DNA of 64,000 nt from Andrena cerasifolii (GCF_050908995.1 NC_135133.1:4940001-5004000); one strand, 5' to 3'; counted from the stretch's first letter, positions 12,500-24,360 are shown. Numbers and translations are program-made. The notes: generated by a model not told the origin, from the sequence alone.

Positions 12500-14431
12500 G
12501 TAGAAACCACGGTCCATCGGATAAATCAAGATTCTACTCTACACAATCTTTAGAAATACGATTCACCGTAATTCTAATCCTTCTAAACATCTCAATTGAA
12601 GCATCCCCAAAAAGAATGCAACTAAATTACTAGCAATAACAATCGAAGCGAAACGAGATAGGAACTTTCTCCCCCCAAGCACAGAAGAACAAAATAAGAT
12701 ACGAAGACATCTCCCGATACTTTCGACCGCATTTTCGCCCGTGAATCGTCGATTTCTGCGCGTCTAGATGCAGCAAAGTTTCCCCCCGAGTCTGAGAGAG
12801 CGAGGTTTCCACGAAACACCGGTAAATGTATTCCGCGAGGATTTCCGTGTACGGCCGCGACGATTCCACCGCACACAGCTAACAGTACCCGACGAAACTA
12901 ACTCCGGCGGCAGTCTCCGAAGCGACGACACCCAGTACGAAATTTTTATATTCCGTTCTCGCGGGCGGAATACGGCTGGGTGTGTTTTATCGGCGGGGGC
13001 CAAAGTGGCCTCTGAATTAAATGGAACGCACCGGAAGCGTTCGCCGCGCGGAACATCTTCGTCATCCGGGGGGGATTACGCCAAAGATATTCAGCCGCAT
13101 AAAGAACGATGGAATCTTGCTCTCCGCGGATCGTTTATATCGCGAGCGAGTGGAAGTTCAACGTTCCTGGGATCAGCCGTAAAACATTCTTCAGGCAGGC
13201 GTTCGCGTGCGGTGAATAAACGAGTAAATGCGTCTCGAATCGAATGGCAGACGCATCGCGCGCGGCAGCTGGCCCGCCGATCGACAGGTTCGCCGCGCAA
13301 CGACGGCTTACAATCACTCGCGATCCTACACCCTGCCCGCGGATATGGAAACTTAATTGCCAGTCCCTTGGTGCTAATTTGCGGGATTTAACGGTACGGA
13401 TCTCGGAATCGAGGCTCGTTCCGCGCGTAAGAGCACGCCGCTCCTCCGCGATGCTTCTTTTCCTCGGGCAGCAGAAGTATTCCGGAATCACCGCGATAGC
13501 GTCGAGGAAGACGCTCGGAGGTAACTCGAAATTGCTAGGCAGGGATCTCAAGTATTCCGAGGAAGACGTTCGGTGCATAGTTCGGCGGCAGCGTCTGCGC
13601 GAGTAGAACGGGGGCGACAGACATAATACCGTGGAAACGTAGAACGGTTTTAAGAGCACTTCTCGGTGCTTGGAAGGCAGACGCCACTTCTGCTCCCCTC
13701 CCGACAAATTGACGAACTTTCGACAGTCGGCCAGCGGCTTCTACTTTAATATCGTTGCCATTTTTCGCGACTGTTCGCGTGCTTCCCCGACGAGCGAATA
13801 TTATCATTACTCCGGGAGGCGTCTGCTACCGTTCGGATGGACGATGGAGGAGGAACGCTCTCCGCCGGTGGTTTCGTGGTGCGGTTGAGCGACGAGGAGG
13901 TTACAGATAACGCGGGCCAGCTCGAAAACGCGGCGAGAAGCCAGAGGAAAGGCGTGCACCAGGCAAGTTCGAGTGGCGTGCGCGCGGTGAATAGGCGACT
14001 GCGTCCGCAAGGGTCTTAGTACACGGCATACTTGGCGAGAAATTCGAAAAAAAGCGGAGGCAAGAAAACTCCCCTCACTGGAGAGGGGCGCCGGAGAACA
14101 CGCGAGCTTTCCTAGCACTCTATTCCGCGATATGGAACACACTCGCGGAAATGTTTATTTCGAGACGCGTAGCTTGTTCCTTCCCTGCTGCTTCTTGCAT
14201 TCTTCAATCTTCTTTCGCCAGCATAACGCGCGGGCATTCTTGAAACGTTACACTAGCGGGCTTGCTCAGAGTAGAATGGAGCTGGGGTTGATACGTGCGC
14301 GACTACGATTTACGTTGGGAATGGACCTTTCTTTTATAAGCTTCTTATACTCGTATAGCTCCTCGAAATTTGGAATGAGGATAGATGGAGCATGGATAAT
14401 GCTATATATAATATAAGTTTAAAGTCACGTG
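12500..14431. other. GC-rich sequence, no gene seen
   Basis: Several overlapping frames are open on both strands (longest 12768-13391, plus). None shows a recognisable motif or paired splice sites. I read them as chance frames. Confidence 0.55.
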
Positions 14432-14619
14432 TAGGGGAGACCGGGGCTTGTTCATACAGACGAATTATCTCGACACCGTATATGTGTAGCTTCATTTGAG
14501 CGAGATATATGAGGTTTGTTGATTAATTCTTTCCTACGATCCAGCGTACGTCAGTATGCGTACCTTGACGTTAGGAATCATTTTATTATCTGTATTCGTT
14601 TATACAGAGAAAAAGTAAA

Positions 14620-15305
14620 TACAGTGGCTCACAGCCATAATCGAACAGTCTTTAGAATCGCATAATTTTTTTAAAATTCGTCCAAACGACTTGAGTTTTT
14701 TTTAGAAACTAGAAGGATTAGTTTGCTAAGTGACGTGAATCGTCGTTTTGAAAAAAAAGTGCACTTGGTCGGAATAGCAAAAAAAATAGAAAAGGTCGTT
14801 TTTTCAACTTTTCTTGTGAGCCTGTAATGAAAATTTAAAAATTCCGTTTGTAGATTGAAGTAAGTTGTATACGTGTCTAAAATTTCATGAAAATCAGTTA
14901 AGGTTGCTCTAAGCTATAAACGCTTAAAGATCGCAGGATAAGTTCGAAAATCGCTGATTTTGGGAATTTCCAAGATTCTGGACCTTATTCTGCGATCTTT
15001 AAGCCTTTATAGCTCAGAGCAACGTGAACTGATTTGCATGAAATTTTAGACACGTATACAACTTACTTCAATCTACAAACGGGATTTTTAAATTTTCATT
15101 ACAGACTCACAAAAAAAGTTGAAAAAACGACCTTTTCTATTTTTTTTGCTATTCCGACCAACTGCATTCTTTTTCAACACGACGAATCGCGTCATTTGAC
15201 AAACTAATCCTTCTAGCTTCTAAAAAAAACTCAAGTCGTTTGAATTAATTTAAAAAAAGTTATGCGATTTTAAAGAATGTACGATTATGGCTGTGAGGTA
15301 CTGTA
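14620..15305. mobile_element. Long-arm foldback MITE nested in pogo element
   Basis: A 682-bp near-palindrome (14622-15303) with TA on both sides (14620-14621 and 15304-15305). The left end CAGTGGCTCACAGCC pairs with the right end GGCTGTGAGGTACTG. The arms run about 320 bp each and meet near 14960, where the sequence GATCTTTAAGC...GCTTAAAGATC closes the hairpin. The TA duplication and CAGT start point to a mariner/Tc1-mobilised element. Without it the surrounding pogo element would be about 1.0 kb. Confidence 0.85.
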
Positions 15306-15451
15306 GTGCTGTTCACTTTTCAATCCGTCTTGAGACGGATAGAGAATTTTATAATCCGAATTAATTTAGCATCACATTGAGTCTTTTGAAGGTAAGGTAA
15401 TTACGTTTTGTTGAAATGACTTCCTGTGGGGTAACTTGATATGTTTTCTCT

Positions 15452-15465
15452 GGGGCATGTTGATA
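15452..15465 (+). repeat. Subterminal copy of TIR core motif
   Basis: GGGGCATGTTGATA. Its exact inverse lies at 15892-15905, and variants sit in the two TIRs at 14443-14456 and 16108-16121. The four occurrences suggest transposase-binding sites. That role is inferred from symmetry only. Confidence 0.5.
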
Positions 15466-15523
15466 GTGTATCAATTTTCCCCGACTGCTTTTAATTGATT
15501 ATTTTCCTTTTACATCTAGGAAA

Positions 15524-15736
15524 ATGGCTCGAAATTATATCAAAAAGACAAATCGTGGCGAAATATCGCACTATATTTTTGAAAAAGCGTATGCCGCAAT
15601 AGAAAAAGAATCAAGAACATTAAAGCAAAGCGCGAAAATATACAATATTGCAAACATGAGTTTATTAAAATATATTAACGAAAAGAAGAAAGCACCTCAT
15701 ATTAAAGTGGGATATTCCAGATATAAACAAAAATAA
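15524..15736 (+). CDS. psq-type HTH fragment of pogo transposase
   Basis: A 70-residue frame starting at ATG 15524, just upstream of which is AGGAAA. The N terminus MARNYIKKTNRGEI, then an alternating helical stretch (IFEKAYAAIEKE), then LKQSAKIYNIANMSLLKYI, match the plan of the psq/CENP-B N-terminal helix-turn-helix: basic leader, helix 1, and the A..Y.I....L recognition helix at about residues 35-51. In pogo transposases this domain binds the element's own ends. Here the frame stops at residue 70, in a K-rich tail, with no CENP-B second HTH and no DDE domain, so it cannot catalyse transposition. It might be the first exon of a once longer gene, since AT-rich sequence follows, but I see no continuation. 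It could still act as a DNA-binding peptide if expressed; there is no direct sign of that. Confidence 0.6.
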   Translation: MARNYIKKTNRGEISHYIFEKAYAAIEKESRTLKQSAKIYNIANMSLLKYINEKKKAPHIKVGYSRYKQK

Positions 15737-15891
15737 AAATAAAAATGTTTTTCTATATTTGTTCAAAAATTTGTTTGGTTTTCACAATACGACTTTGTTC
15801 ATTTTTAGTCTATATTGTTGGAAAGGTAACTAAATTAAAATTATATTTTTCAAATTTGTTCGTTATTCATTAAACGGATATTTTACAGATG

Positions 15892-15905
15892 TATCAACAT
15901 GCCCC
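15892..15905 (-). repeat. Inverted subterminal copy of TIR core motif
   Basis: TATCAACATGCCCC is the exact reverse complement of the motif at 15452-15465, in the right half of the pogo-type element. Confidence 0.5.
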
Positions 15906-16132
15906 AGAGCAGTGTCAACTTTCCCCGCACTGGGGTAAAGTGATACATTTTGCCTTCGTTCAAATAACATTTTTTCTTTCATTTTGTATGTACTTTCTCG
16001 TTTTCGCTTACTATATATTAAACAGGAAGGACCAAAGTATATTTCAGCATATTTGTTATTAAGTAATTAATTCAAACACAAATTAAAAATATTGAAAGTG
16101 GATAACGTATCAACTAGCCCCGGTCTCCCCTA

Positions 16133-18702
16133 CCTATTGAGAAGATTAAGAACAGCAAATTAACACGTGTCCACAAGAGACGCTGTATATTCGATTTGTT
16201 TCAATAACTTAAATTGTTCATAGGTACATTACTCGCACTAGAAATACTACTAGATATCATGGAAATTTCAGGGCACCCAGAACCTCAGAATCCACCAAAG
16301 ACTAGCACCATCAAGTTCCTAGAATCCTCGCACACTATAGAAAAGTGGTCGAACTTAGGAGATTTCCAACCCTCCGCCACGAGAATCGAGTTAAAATTAC
16401 GTGAAACTTGAAAATGCACATTAGAATAAGAAACTGAGCCAGAAAGGGTTCAGCCTAACGGTCAGATCGGATATTTGATATTAGGATTATGATTCAGGCT
16501 GAGACGAAGATGGAAGCTGCAGGATACCAAAAGGAGAACTAGGGAGAAGAAGCGTGGAAGTAGCTTTTTTCGAGAATCCCGCTCAACTTCCCTAATAGCG
16601 AGCATTTTTTCCCGCGAACGAGCTAACAAACTTTCGGAATTCCTGGCGCTGCTTAACGCCAGGAGCGCGGCGTTTCTCGCTGGAGGAAGCGACCGGAGCA
16701 AAACGCGCCTGCATCTCGCGTCCTTCCCCGCCCAGCTCGGTCGCTTTTTCCTCGGCGCGGTCGCCTTTACGCCGGCACGGTTCGCGAGCAACAACTGCCG
16801 GCAGCTCTCGACGGGATGGCAAGTGCAACAAACTGGAAGTACGGCTGTTCAGCTCAATTATTTTCGACATTTTTCTGCCCGTGCCCTTCGAACGGCAACG
16901 ACCTCCAGGCGCCTACGTACCGCCGCGTGCACCGTGCCATTTTTGCTACAGCGAGTTCCGCGAAACGATCGGAAGAACGCGAGCCTTCGAGACACTTTCT
17001 CTCATTCAAAATTATAATCATCGTGAAGCTTGGGATCGTAATCGGTCGCTTAACATAGTTTCTTATAAATTAACTTTGCTGAGGAATTGGGTACTCGAAG
17101 GGAAGAAGTTTGTGACTTCACACGACCTCTCTAAATATCAAAATTTCTTAGAGAATCATCTTCGAATAGATATCTAATCACTTGCGCAACTCCCGCTACC
17201 TTTATGCTTGCAAGCATCTTGCAGCTTTCCACCTACCTAAGGCACCAAGATTCCACACCCAAAAGAGGGCATCTTGAGGCTCAAAAGCACAGGGTCACAG
17301 AGAGCAAGAGAAAAGCTCGTGATCTCTGGGGCAGCCTGTACTCGCGCGTCGCAGGTTTTCTTCCTGTTCGTTTCCGTTTGCGTGTATGCAGACGCAGCCC
17401 TGCGAGAGGAGAGGCCGACGATTATCCTCGTTACCTTCTTTCGCTTGACTCGCCATAGTCGCGTTAAGTCGCACACCTTCCTCCTAAGCGGATCCCCGGC
17501 GCTTGACTCGCGCGCGTCCGTCTCGCGAGCGCTCCTCTCTCGCTCGCGATTAAATCGTCCCCGCGAAAAACGCGCCCCGGCCTTGCCAGCGGACCCTCCC
17601 TCGAGCCCGGCTCGCTTTTTGCCTGTTTCGGGCCAGACAATTACTATTTCTCGCTCGCGCTCGCACGCGTCCGTGTGCGTTTTTAATTGGACGCCGAGGA
17701 GCGGGTTACTTTTCACGGGCGTCTCCGGCGCGAGCGAATGAACCGACGTGGCCAACAAATTAGTTTAATTACGGGTAAAAATGCAGCGGTCTGGTGTCCG
17801 TGCACGGCGAACCGCGGTAATTAAATTTCCGATCGAAGGAAAAATGTTTAATTATGCGCGACGTGGCCGCCGAGCGTAAATCAATCCCGCTGGATCAGGG
17901 CGGTCTGGCTCGCTGCGTGTTCGACATACGAGAACACGCGAGCGAGGCGATTGTTTAATAGCTTATCGGTCGGGCTCCTTGGGGTAAACCCCTTTTGAGG
18001 AGTTCTTTTACCGGGAGCTTTTTGCGAAAAGCGAAAGAGTCGACGCGAGGTAGACGTCGGGGACTCTCTACCTCGACCTGACACGCCAGAGGAATTTGTC
18101 GAGCGGCAGAGGATTATTTCGCGGCTTTCTCTAAGAGTTTTTGAATTTCCCGTGCCTCTGATCCTTTGTAATAAAAGATACTCAAAGGGCTTTTTACGGG
18201 AACTTGATGCGGCGAGTTTGAGATCCACTTGTCGAAAGCGAAGAGAACAAGGAGAATTATTTTGCCGTAAGTGGTTGCTTTTTGCGGAGGCAGGATATTC
18301 GAAATGCTATTTACCCGAATTCGACATGTTAAGTTTAAGATGTGGCAAGCTAGGCGAGAGGGGGCCGTGGTATCGGGCGAGGCTTCCTGCCGTCAGTGCC
18401 AGCAGGGAAAATTAAATATTACTGCGGAATTTTAACAGTCAATTTTCACTCCAGCTACGCGAAAGAAATTGGCCAAGTTTGGACGTTCACGAGGACGGCG
18501 CACGACGCCGGTGAATATTCAAAGTTCGCCAATTTTTTTCTCCCGCGCACGAAGTGAAAATTGGCAGGTGAAATTTCCCAGTAACGCTTAGTCTCGCACG
18601 CTTCTACTGGCGATAAGAGACTCGGTGGATATTCGAGCTTGTTAAACGAGAGCTTTCCTTACAGATAATAAACTTTGTCGCCTGATACGTAGAATACGTT
18701 AC
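16133..18702. other. Sequence with no supported gene
   Basis: Moderately GC-rich. Overlapping frames on opposite strands at 17237-17758 reflect GC-rich composition. No paired splice sites or repeats of note were seen. Confidence 0.5.
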
Positions 18703-18866
18703 GTTTAGACTCCAATGTCGGTATTCATAGTCGCTGCTTATTCTTAAGCAAATGCTTAAGCATTCGGCATCCTTTACTAGCTACTAGGTTAGTTGAGAAT
18801 GCCACATGCTTAAGCATTCGCTTAAGAATAACTAGCGACTATGGATACCGGTCTAACAATCTAAAC
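18703..18866. repeat. Short hairpin MITE-like palindrome
   Basis: The left arm CGGTATTCATAGTCGCT (18719 onward) pairs with AGCGACTATGGATACCG ending at 18850. Pairing continues inward through TTATTCTTAAGC and GGCAT, and patchily outward to GTTTAGA/TCTAAAC. It contains repeated CTTAAG palindromes. The target duplication is not clear, so superfamily cannot be assigned. Confidence 0.65.
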
Positions 18867-18882
18867 CTAACCCTAACCTAAA
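18863..18882 (-). repeat. Short TTAGG-like interstitial tract
   Basis: On the minus strand this reads TTAGGTTAGGGTTAGGTTT, about three units of the insect telomere repeat TTAGG with one TTAGGG. It abuts the outer end of the hairpin at 18703-18866, so it may simply be that element's terminus. Confidence 0.35.
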
Positions 18883-19148
18883 AATATGAAGCCAAACACT
18901 CGTCAGAATTCGATGGAGAAGCCATCTAGTAACAGAAATAACCGATCCTTTTACCACTGGAAATATCCCGCCCTAAATTTCCTAATTACCGATGCATGGC
19001 TTATCGACAGCCAAAAATACATTCGATTTCGTCTCGTACGCTTTTAATACGTTCGAATTCGCTCGAACACACATACGGTTTTTCGATGCTCGCGGCCAAG
19101 CACTAGACGCCATTAGCGTAATTAATAGAGAGAATAAACTGGCTACTC

Positions 19149-19660
19149 ACGTGGCAAACTAGCTCGCTGCACCGCCGTTTTTCCACGACGAAAGCCGCTG
19201 CCAAGGACGACTGGTCTTTCGAGTGTCATGCGAACCTTTGGCGTAAAACTCAGACAGCTTGGCACGGGACGAAGGCATTGAACGAGTAAAACGATCCGAA
19301 TAAGAGTCGCTGTTACGGCACTAGTTACGCGGCACTCGATGAACGGCCCGCACGGCACAACGCTTCCACAACAATGCCGCGGGACACGTTCCTCACACGA
19401 AAGTTACGCACGGACTGACGCGACGCGCGATACGTAAACAGAGTTCGATATACCTTCGCGCTGCGTCTGATTCGCGATGGGACGAAAACTACGGCGGCGT
19501 CCTTCCAATGTACTTGCCTCGGAACGTGTAAACACTGTAAACTATACGCGGGCTCCGCGCCGCGAAGGCAGTGACGTATGTATTTGGGTCACGTGATGCT
19601 TCCAATATGTCTACCGGGCGGGAAGTCAATCTCGCTACTCTTATTCGGAGAAACGTGGAA
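19149..19660 (-). promoter_or_regulatory. Possible promoter and 5' exon, minus strand
   Basis: Reading the minus strand, a good donor site (GCCAC|GTGAGTAG) lies at 19148/19149. Upstream is CpG-rich sequence with TCACGTGA (E-box palindrome, about 19590) and TGACGTA (CRE-like, about 19572). The transcript would carry a 39-codon frame starting MPSSRAKLSEFY that stops before the donor, so this exon would be largely 5' UTR. The downstream exons would lie below 19 kb, and I could not identify them. It is supported only by motif co-occurrence. Confidence 0.25.
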
Positions 19661-22369
19661 TTGTACGATACAGAGAAGCTTGCGAATTTTATTCAATAAC
19701 ACAAATTTACAAAATCAGCTACTGCTTTGGAGTTTAAAGGCTCTTCGCTAAAGTTTAGGGAATTATAGTTAGACATTTGCGCGCCAAACAGCTAAGCGCG
19801 CGAATATTTGAATCTTGTAGCGGTAGATTTACATATCTGTTCCTGCTCTTGTCTACGGACTAGACAGTTTGAGGTTTTTAATTTTAAATGAGGTAGGAGT
19901 TGCGAGAGGAGAAGTTGCTTGTAATGTGGGATTATCTTTTACAGACTGAGTTCCTGTATATTTTCTAATGATTCAGTTAAACTTTGAAGTGTTTATATTC
20001 TGTTCCAGATATATTTCGGCTCAGTGTGCCTGGATTACCAACATTCATCAGAGGTAGACACGTATCATTTACCGTTATTAGAACGTAAAGGATTCAGGGC
20101 TCGGTGTATATGGATTTCACAATCCTTCTGCCTATTGTTGCTACAAGGGGGTACATCATCCTCATTTAGCAGCTCGCGTTCGATTTTTGAACAATGGGGA
20201 GGGCTACATAGCTCGCTCCGAGATCGCAGATAGGGCGACTTCAGGGATGTAATAGCACGTTCCAGCCCCATTCGGAATGGTACCGCTGTTGCGTTATTCG
20301 GATAATGAAGATACCAGCTTTGCACAGTTAATATAGATACCCCCCGATATTTGGGTAATACAAGTGCCATTGTGCTCCGAACACGCGCTCGCGAATTCAC
20401 GGACAGGCCCTATTACGCTATCATTCCAGCCACTCGAATATTTTCTTCGATATTAACGTCGACGAGTGCAGGGTACGTTACGCGGAACGTGGTGGGAACA
20501 ATTGCATAATACGACGGAAGTGGATACACTCGACTGCAGATTATTGCCCGAATCTGGAGGAGCTCGTGCCCATCCCGCGATCGCTTTCGCCGCAAATAGC
20601 CCTCAATGATAAGATTACCTCGCAGTATGAAGCATTCAATCCCCAGAATTAATCAAGATTGCCGGGCCACTTTACCGAGGATTTGGGCTTTCGCTGTACT
20701 CGACTCTGGACAATTAGAGGACATTGCGAAACTTCTACTTTAATCAATGTGTCCTTGCTACTTGTAAGCTGAAAGCTTAATTATCAATATCCTGCAGCAT
20801 ATACCAGTTTTCCGAGTGCAAGTGTCTCCTTACTTTATAAATAGCCTCATTGCTATTTTGCTGAATAGCTCGAGCTACTCAGCAGACCCAATGTTTGACA
20901 ATGAACGTCCCACCCTTCGATGAATTCTACCCAATTTGTCCGTTAAAGGGCGCCAATCATTGAGAAGCCTGCGACGAGAGAACGCAGGGCCACGAAAGCC
21001 CCGATCAGAGGGCAATGATCAAGGTTTTCGAAACGCTGGCCATGCTCGAGAACATTTGACTCCATTGATGGAAATAAGAGCGAGCCACGAGTGGGCCAGG
21101 GAAAGAGGGTGAGCGGCGGTGATTTCGGGCCCTGGTATCGGGCGCGTGCAGTGGGGGGTGATCCGCACTTGCAGCCCGAGGGGGCTGGCAGGGATTCTCA
21201 TTCATATCGCGAGCTCCTGTCCCATTGTCGGGGCCGCTGGACGGACAAAAGCGTACGCAGGGGAAGTGAAGTGCTGTCAGGAGCAGCGCACTCCATTGCG
21301 CGACACAAATGGCAACCAAAAGTGGAGCTGAGGGAAAACGGGGGCCGAAGGGGGCGAATGATTTCACTGTTGCCGCGCCGCGGCGTTGCGCCAATTTTCG
21401 AATTCGTATGAAAAATTCTGCGCCCGGGGAAACGCGCGGAAGGCACCAGCCTCGCTTTTTGCCTCCCCACCCTCCTGCCATTCCGCTGATTGTGCCCCTC
21501 AAGAGCTGTCGACTCTGAAGCTTTCGCGCCGTTAAAGCGAGTAAAGTCATCTGGCACTATAATTTGCGTGACGTCGCGTCCCGTCCCTCTCGTACGCAAC
21601 GGGTATCATAGCCGACAGAGATTTCCTCGAGATATTTATTCATGAGGCAGCGGGCGGAGGGAAGGATCGCCTAATTAGTCTCCCGCGGCAACGGAGGTAA
21701 TTAGATTCGACGATCTCGGAGCACCGCGCGAAATATCGAACGCCCTGCTTGATATAAAATGCCAGGTGGACGAAGGAACGCCTTGAATGGTGATGCTCTG
21801 TAGCAGAATCGTGCAATTATAAATATGACTCGATCGCTAGGACGTTAGAAGGGCCATCGTCGGTGACCGGAAGCTAGAGGGTAGCTGAAGAATTAAGCGC
21901 TACAAGCTTTCCGGACGGGACCCGTTATTACAGGCAGCTATGCACTCGGCGGCGACTTGCCGTAATTTTCCACGAGTCCACGGGAATAATTATAAAAGTG
22001 GGAGGGAGGAATGCAGAGAAAGGGAGCGCTGGCTGCCTTTACGGATGTGCAAGCAGCTTTCAGCAAAGCCCCGTGTAATTACTGCTCTAAGAACTCCCCC
22101 TTCGTGACGCGTGGCAAGTGCGCGCCCGGCCGCCCGCGCGAGCACGCCATAAAAGATAGCCACCCCCGCGATACGAGGCTGCGATTCAACCCCGACTTCC
22201 GCAGATATATTAACCTATATTTCAAGAAGCCGCCCACGGTGCCCGCCGTTCAACCCCAGAAGCGGCATTCGACGTAGTCGCGTGGATTGTTTACCCGTGA
22301 CAAAGTGGTCGTTTGGGGTGGGCGTTTTTATCCACGCCTCTCGGAATAATTGAGTTCGTCAAGAGGATC
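19661..22369. other. No supported gene; one weak exon candidate
   Basis: A plus-strand acceptor (TATTCTGTTCCAG, ending 20008) is followed by a frame open to 20233. Hydrophobic residues (FCLLLLQGG) occur in it, but there is no recognisable domain or matching upstream exon. The remainder holds only chance frames. Confidence 0.35.
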
Positions 22370-22807
22370 TTACAAGGGAAGATCCCGAACCCGAAAATTC
22401 AAAAAAAAAGGCTGGAGCTTTGCGAATACGTAGGGAATTTCCTTCTAATTACAACGCAATTTTTGTTTCCTGCCCGAACTCACTCGAACGGGGTGAAATT
22501 AACCTGCGAGAATTCGGTTACTTTCCGATTTTGTGCTATAACTCGCGAACTGTAAGAGATAGGAAAAGAGTTTCAAGACAAAAATTACTTCTTTTAATTA
22601 GATCTATCATAGGGCAAACAAAATATTTTACAGTTCACGAGATAACACAAAATGGGAAAGTAACCGAATTTTCTAGGGTTAATTTCACCCCCTTCGAGTG
22701 AATTTGGGCAGTAAACAAAACTTACGTTGTAATAAGGGAGAAATCCCCTACATATTCACGAAGTTCCAGCCTTTTTGAATTTTCGGGTTCGGGATCTTCC
22801 CTTGTTA
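22370..22807. mobile_element. Foldback MITE, CAAGGGAAGATC ends, TTA duplication
   Basis: TTA at 22370-22372 and 22805-22807 flanks a 432-bp near-palindrome. The left end CAAGGGAAGATCCCGAACCC pairs with the right end inverse. Arms of about 200 bp remain alignable (for example GGTGAAATTAACC and CGGTTACTTTCC in each), meeting near 22590. The ends and TWA duplication match the element at 11813-12496. There is no coding capacity, although several short frames are open inside it. Confidence 0.85.
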
Positions 22808-23779
22808 GCGCGAGGTTATTGCCGTTCTGCAAGTGTTCCGCCTGAGTTTCCTGGGGGAAACAGCAGACACTCTCTATCAATAATTCGTTATATAGAATAT
22901 ATCGCGTAACTAAAACAGTGAAATATCTCGGAATCAATGAACTGCTCCATCCCCATTTCTCTCGGTTACTTCGGCCATTGTTGAAGAGAATTATCCATCC
23001 CACTTCGATTCGATAATAATTGTTTCCAAATCACAGCGTCACCGTCATTGGGAAATAATTATTTTTCCCCGCGGAGAAATCACGTTAATAGCCAACGCGG
23101 GGGTGGCGGTGGGGGGAGGGGTGGACAGAATCGAGAGAGGCTTGAAAAATATCCAGAGAATGGAGTTGACGTATGTGTGACTCGAATTTCATTTGCCGAT
23201 CGGTAATACGCGCACTTGTTGCCGCTATATTTCTCAATCAAGTTAATGTAATGGACATGGCTGCGCGACCGGCTCTCCATAGCCGATGGGAATTAATAAT
23301 AGCGTGAAAATTTGGAACATACAGATCGCTGGAACGAGGTCCTCGTCGTCGCCGCGTGAAAATTCGCTCGGGCCAAAGAGTGCTTGCGGCTGGATTAAAA
23401 TTCCTGACGAAGGGATGAAATGGCAGATGGTTTTTCAAAAGAGCAACTTCTTCAAAGCGTTAAGCAATTTACACCGACTTCTCCGTCGTCCCTATCTTCT
23501 CTAACTTTTCAAAACTTTCAGAGCAATCGTCATCAATCTTCGCTTCCAAAGTCTCCGAAGAAATGACCTCTTATTAAAGAAAGAAGAAAAGGATTTGTTA
23601 CTGGAAATAAGTTACAGTGTTACGGAGCATAATACGTACCGTCGGATAACATTTTCGATCCCGATGATCCACCAGATGTCGATGTCCATGTGAGCTGTGG
23701 CTACGATCAATAAAAAGTCTTGAGTCGATCTTCTTGCCGATCTACGACGGGACAAAGGAATCGTTCTTCGTGTTGTGAT
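22808..23779. other. No gene seen
   Basis: A G-rich stretch at about 23098-23122 (GGGGGTGGCGGTGGGGGG) stands out. No coding frame or splice site pair is supported. The segment would lie downstream of the minus-strand gene ending near 23.8 kb. Confidence 0.45.
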
Positions 23780-23798
23780 TAAAATATATATAAATAAC

Positions 23799-23804
23799 TT
23801 TATT
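23799..23804 (-). terminator. AATAAA poly-adenylation signal
   Basis: Minus-strand AATAAA about 465 nt after the proposed stop codon. Cleavage would be expected near 23775-23790. Confidence 0.4.
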
Positions 23805-24090
23805 GTTTATAATAAAATGCCCTATCTATTTTACAAATATACAAAACTCTTGCTATGTACATTAAATCTCCGTTCGACGAAACAAGAAGAGAATGCTTAC
23901 ACGCGAGGAGAGAGCGGCTCCTCGTTTCTCTTTTGCTTTCCTTCAATAATCGATCATTGGATTAAACTATCGTGTCGAGTAGAAAGAGAGAAAACTTGTT
24001 ACTTCGTTGCAATTACGAGTTAATAAAGGTAGTATGCTCGGAGGTGTGTACACGTGTATGCTTGTCCTTACGTTTCAGTGTCTCGGTGTA

Positions 24091-24106
24091 TGTGTGTGTG
24101 TGTGTG
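24091..24106. repeat. (TG)n microsatellite
   Basis: A TG dinucleotide run inside the proposed 3' UTR. Confidence 0.9.
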
Positions 24107-24268
24107 GTTTTCCATTACGTTGCTTCATTTTTTTTTTGTCATTTTTTTTCAATCGTTTCGCTTTCTTCGCTTCACGTCGTTTTTCTTTTTTTTATCTTCT
24201 TTTGCCCTAATTACATTTGCACACTACGAAGCTATCACGATTCTCAAAAATACGAATAACCGTTTACT

Positions 24269-24360
24269 TTAGTTGGACACCGTGTTACGGAGTACATGGC
24301 GATAGTAAGAAATACTTCTTGATAATAAGTAGAGAGAAACGTCGCGGCAGCCGGGGAGTC
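24269..24360 (-). CDS. Terminal coding exon, unidentified protein
   Basis: On the minus strand a strong acceptor (CGTTTCTCTGTTCCAG) ends at 24361. The exon then reads in the frame dictated by the upstream 71-nt exon: the split codon G|GA gives Gly, then LPGCRDVSLYLLSRSISYYR and nine further residues to a TAA at 24271-24269. The 3' UTR follows. I do not recognise the protein. The C-terminal tail is rich in Ser, Tyr, Leu and Arg, with no obvious membrane segment. Support is the acceptor, in-frame joining to the neighbouring exon, a stop codon soon after, and a downstream poly-A signal. An alternative is that both exons belong to a non-coding transcript. Confidence 0.4.

Larger units (their letters stand above)
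14432..16132 (+). mobile_element. Decayed pogo-type DNA transposon
   Basis: TA lies at 14432-14433 and 16131-16132. The left terminus is GGGGAGACCGGGGCT and the right end carries its inverse, giving TIRs of about 25 bp with two or three mismatches. The interior is AT-rich and holds a short frame encoding a psq-type helix-turn-helix (15524-15736), the DNA-binding domain found at the N terminus of pogo-family transposases. The DDE catalytic domain is not visible. A 682-bp foldback is inserted in the left half. The element is therefore a deleted, non-autonomous relative of pogo. Confidence 0.8.
23780..24268 (-). other. Probable 3' UTR of minus-strand gene
   Basis: AT-rich sequence following the stop codon at 24269-24271 on the minus strand. 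It contains an (AC)n run on that strand and a poly-adenylation signal AATAAA at 23804-23799 followed by A/T-rich sequence. The sharp shift from GC-rich to AT-rich fits a UTR. Confidence 0.4.

Noticed and set aside
12768..13391. 207-codon plus-strand frame
   Set aside because: Overlapped by minus-strand frames of similar length; no motif.
23098..23122. G-quadruplex candidate
   Set aside because: Only three separated runs of three or more G; does not meet the usual four-run rule.
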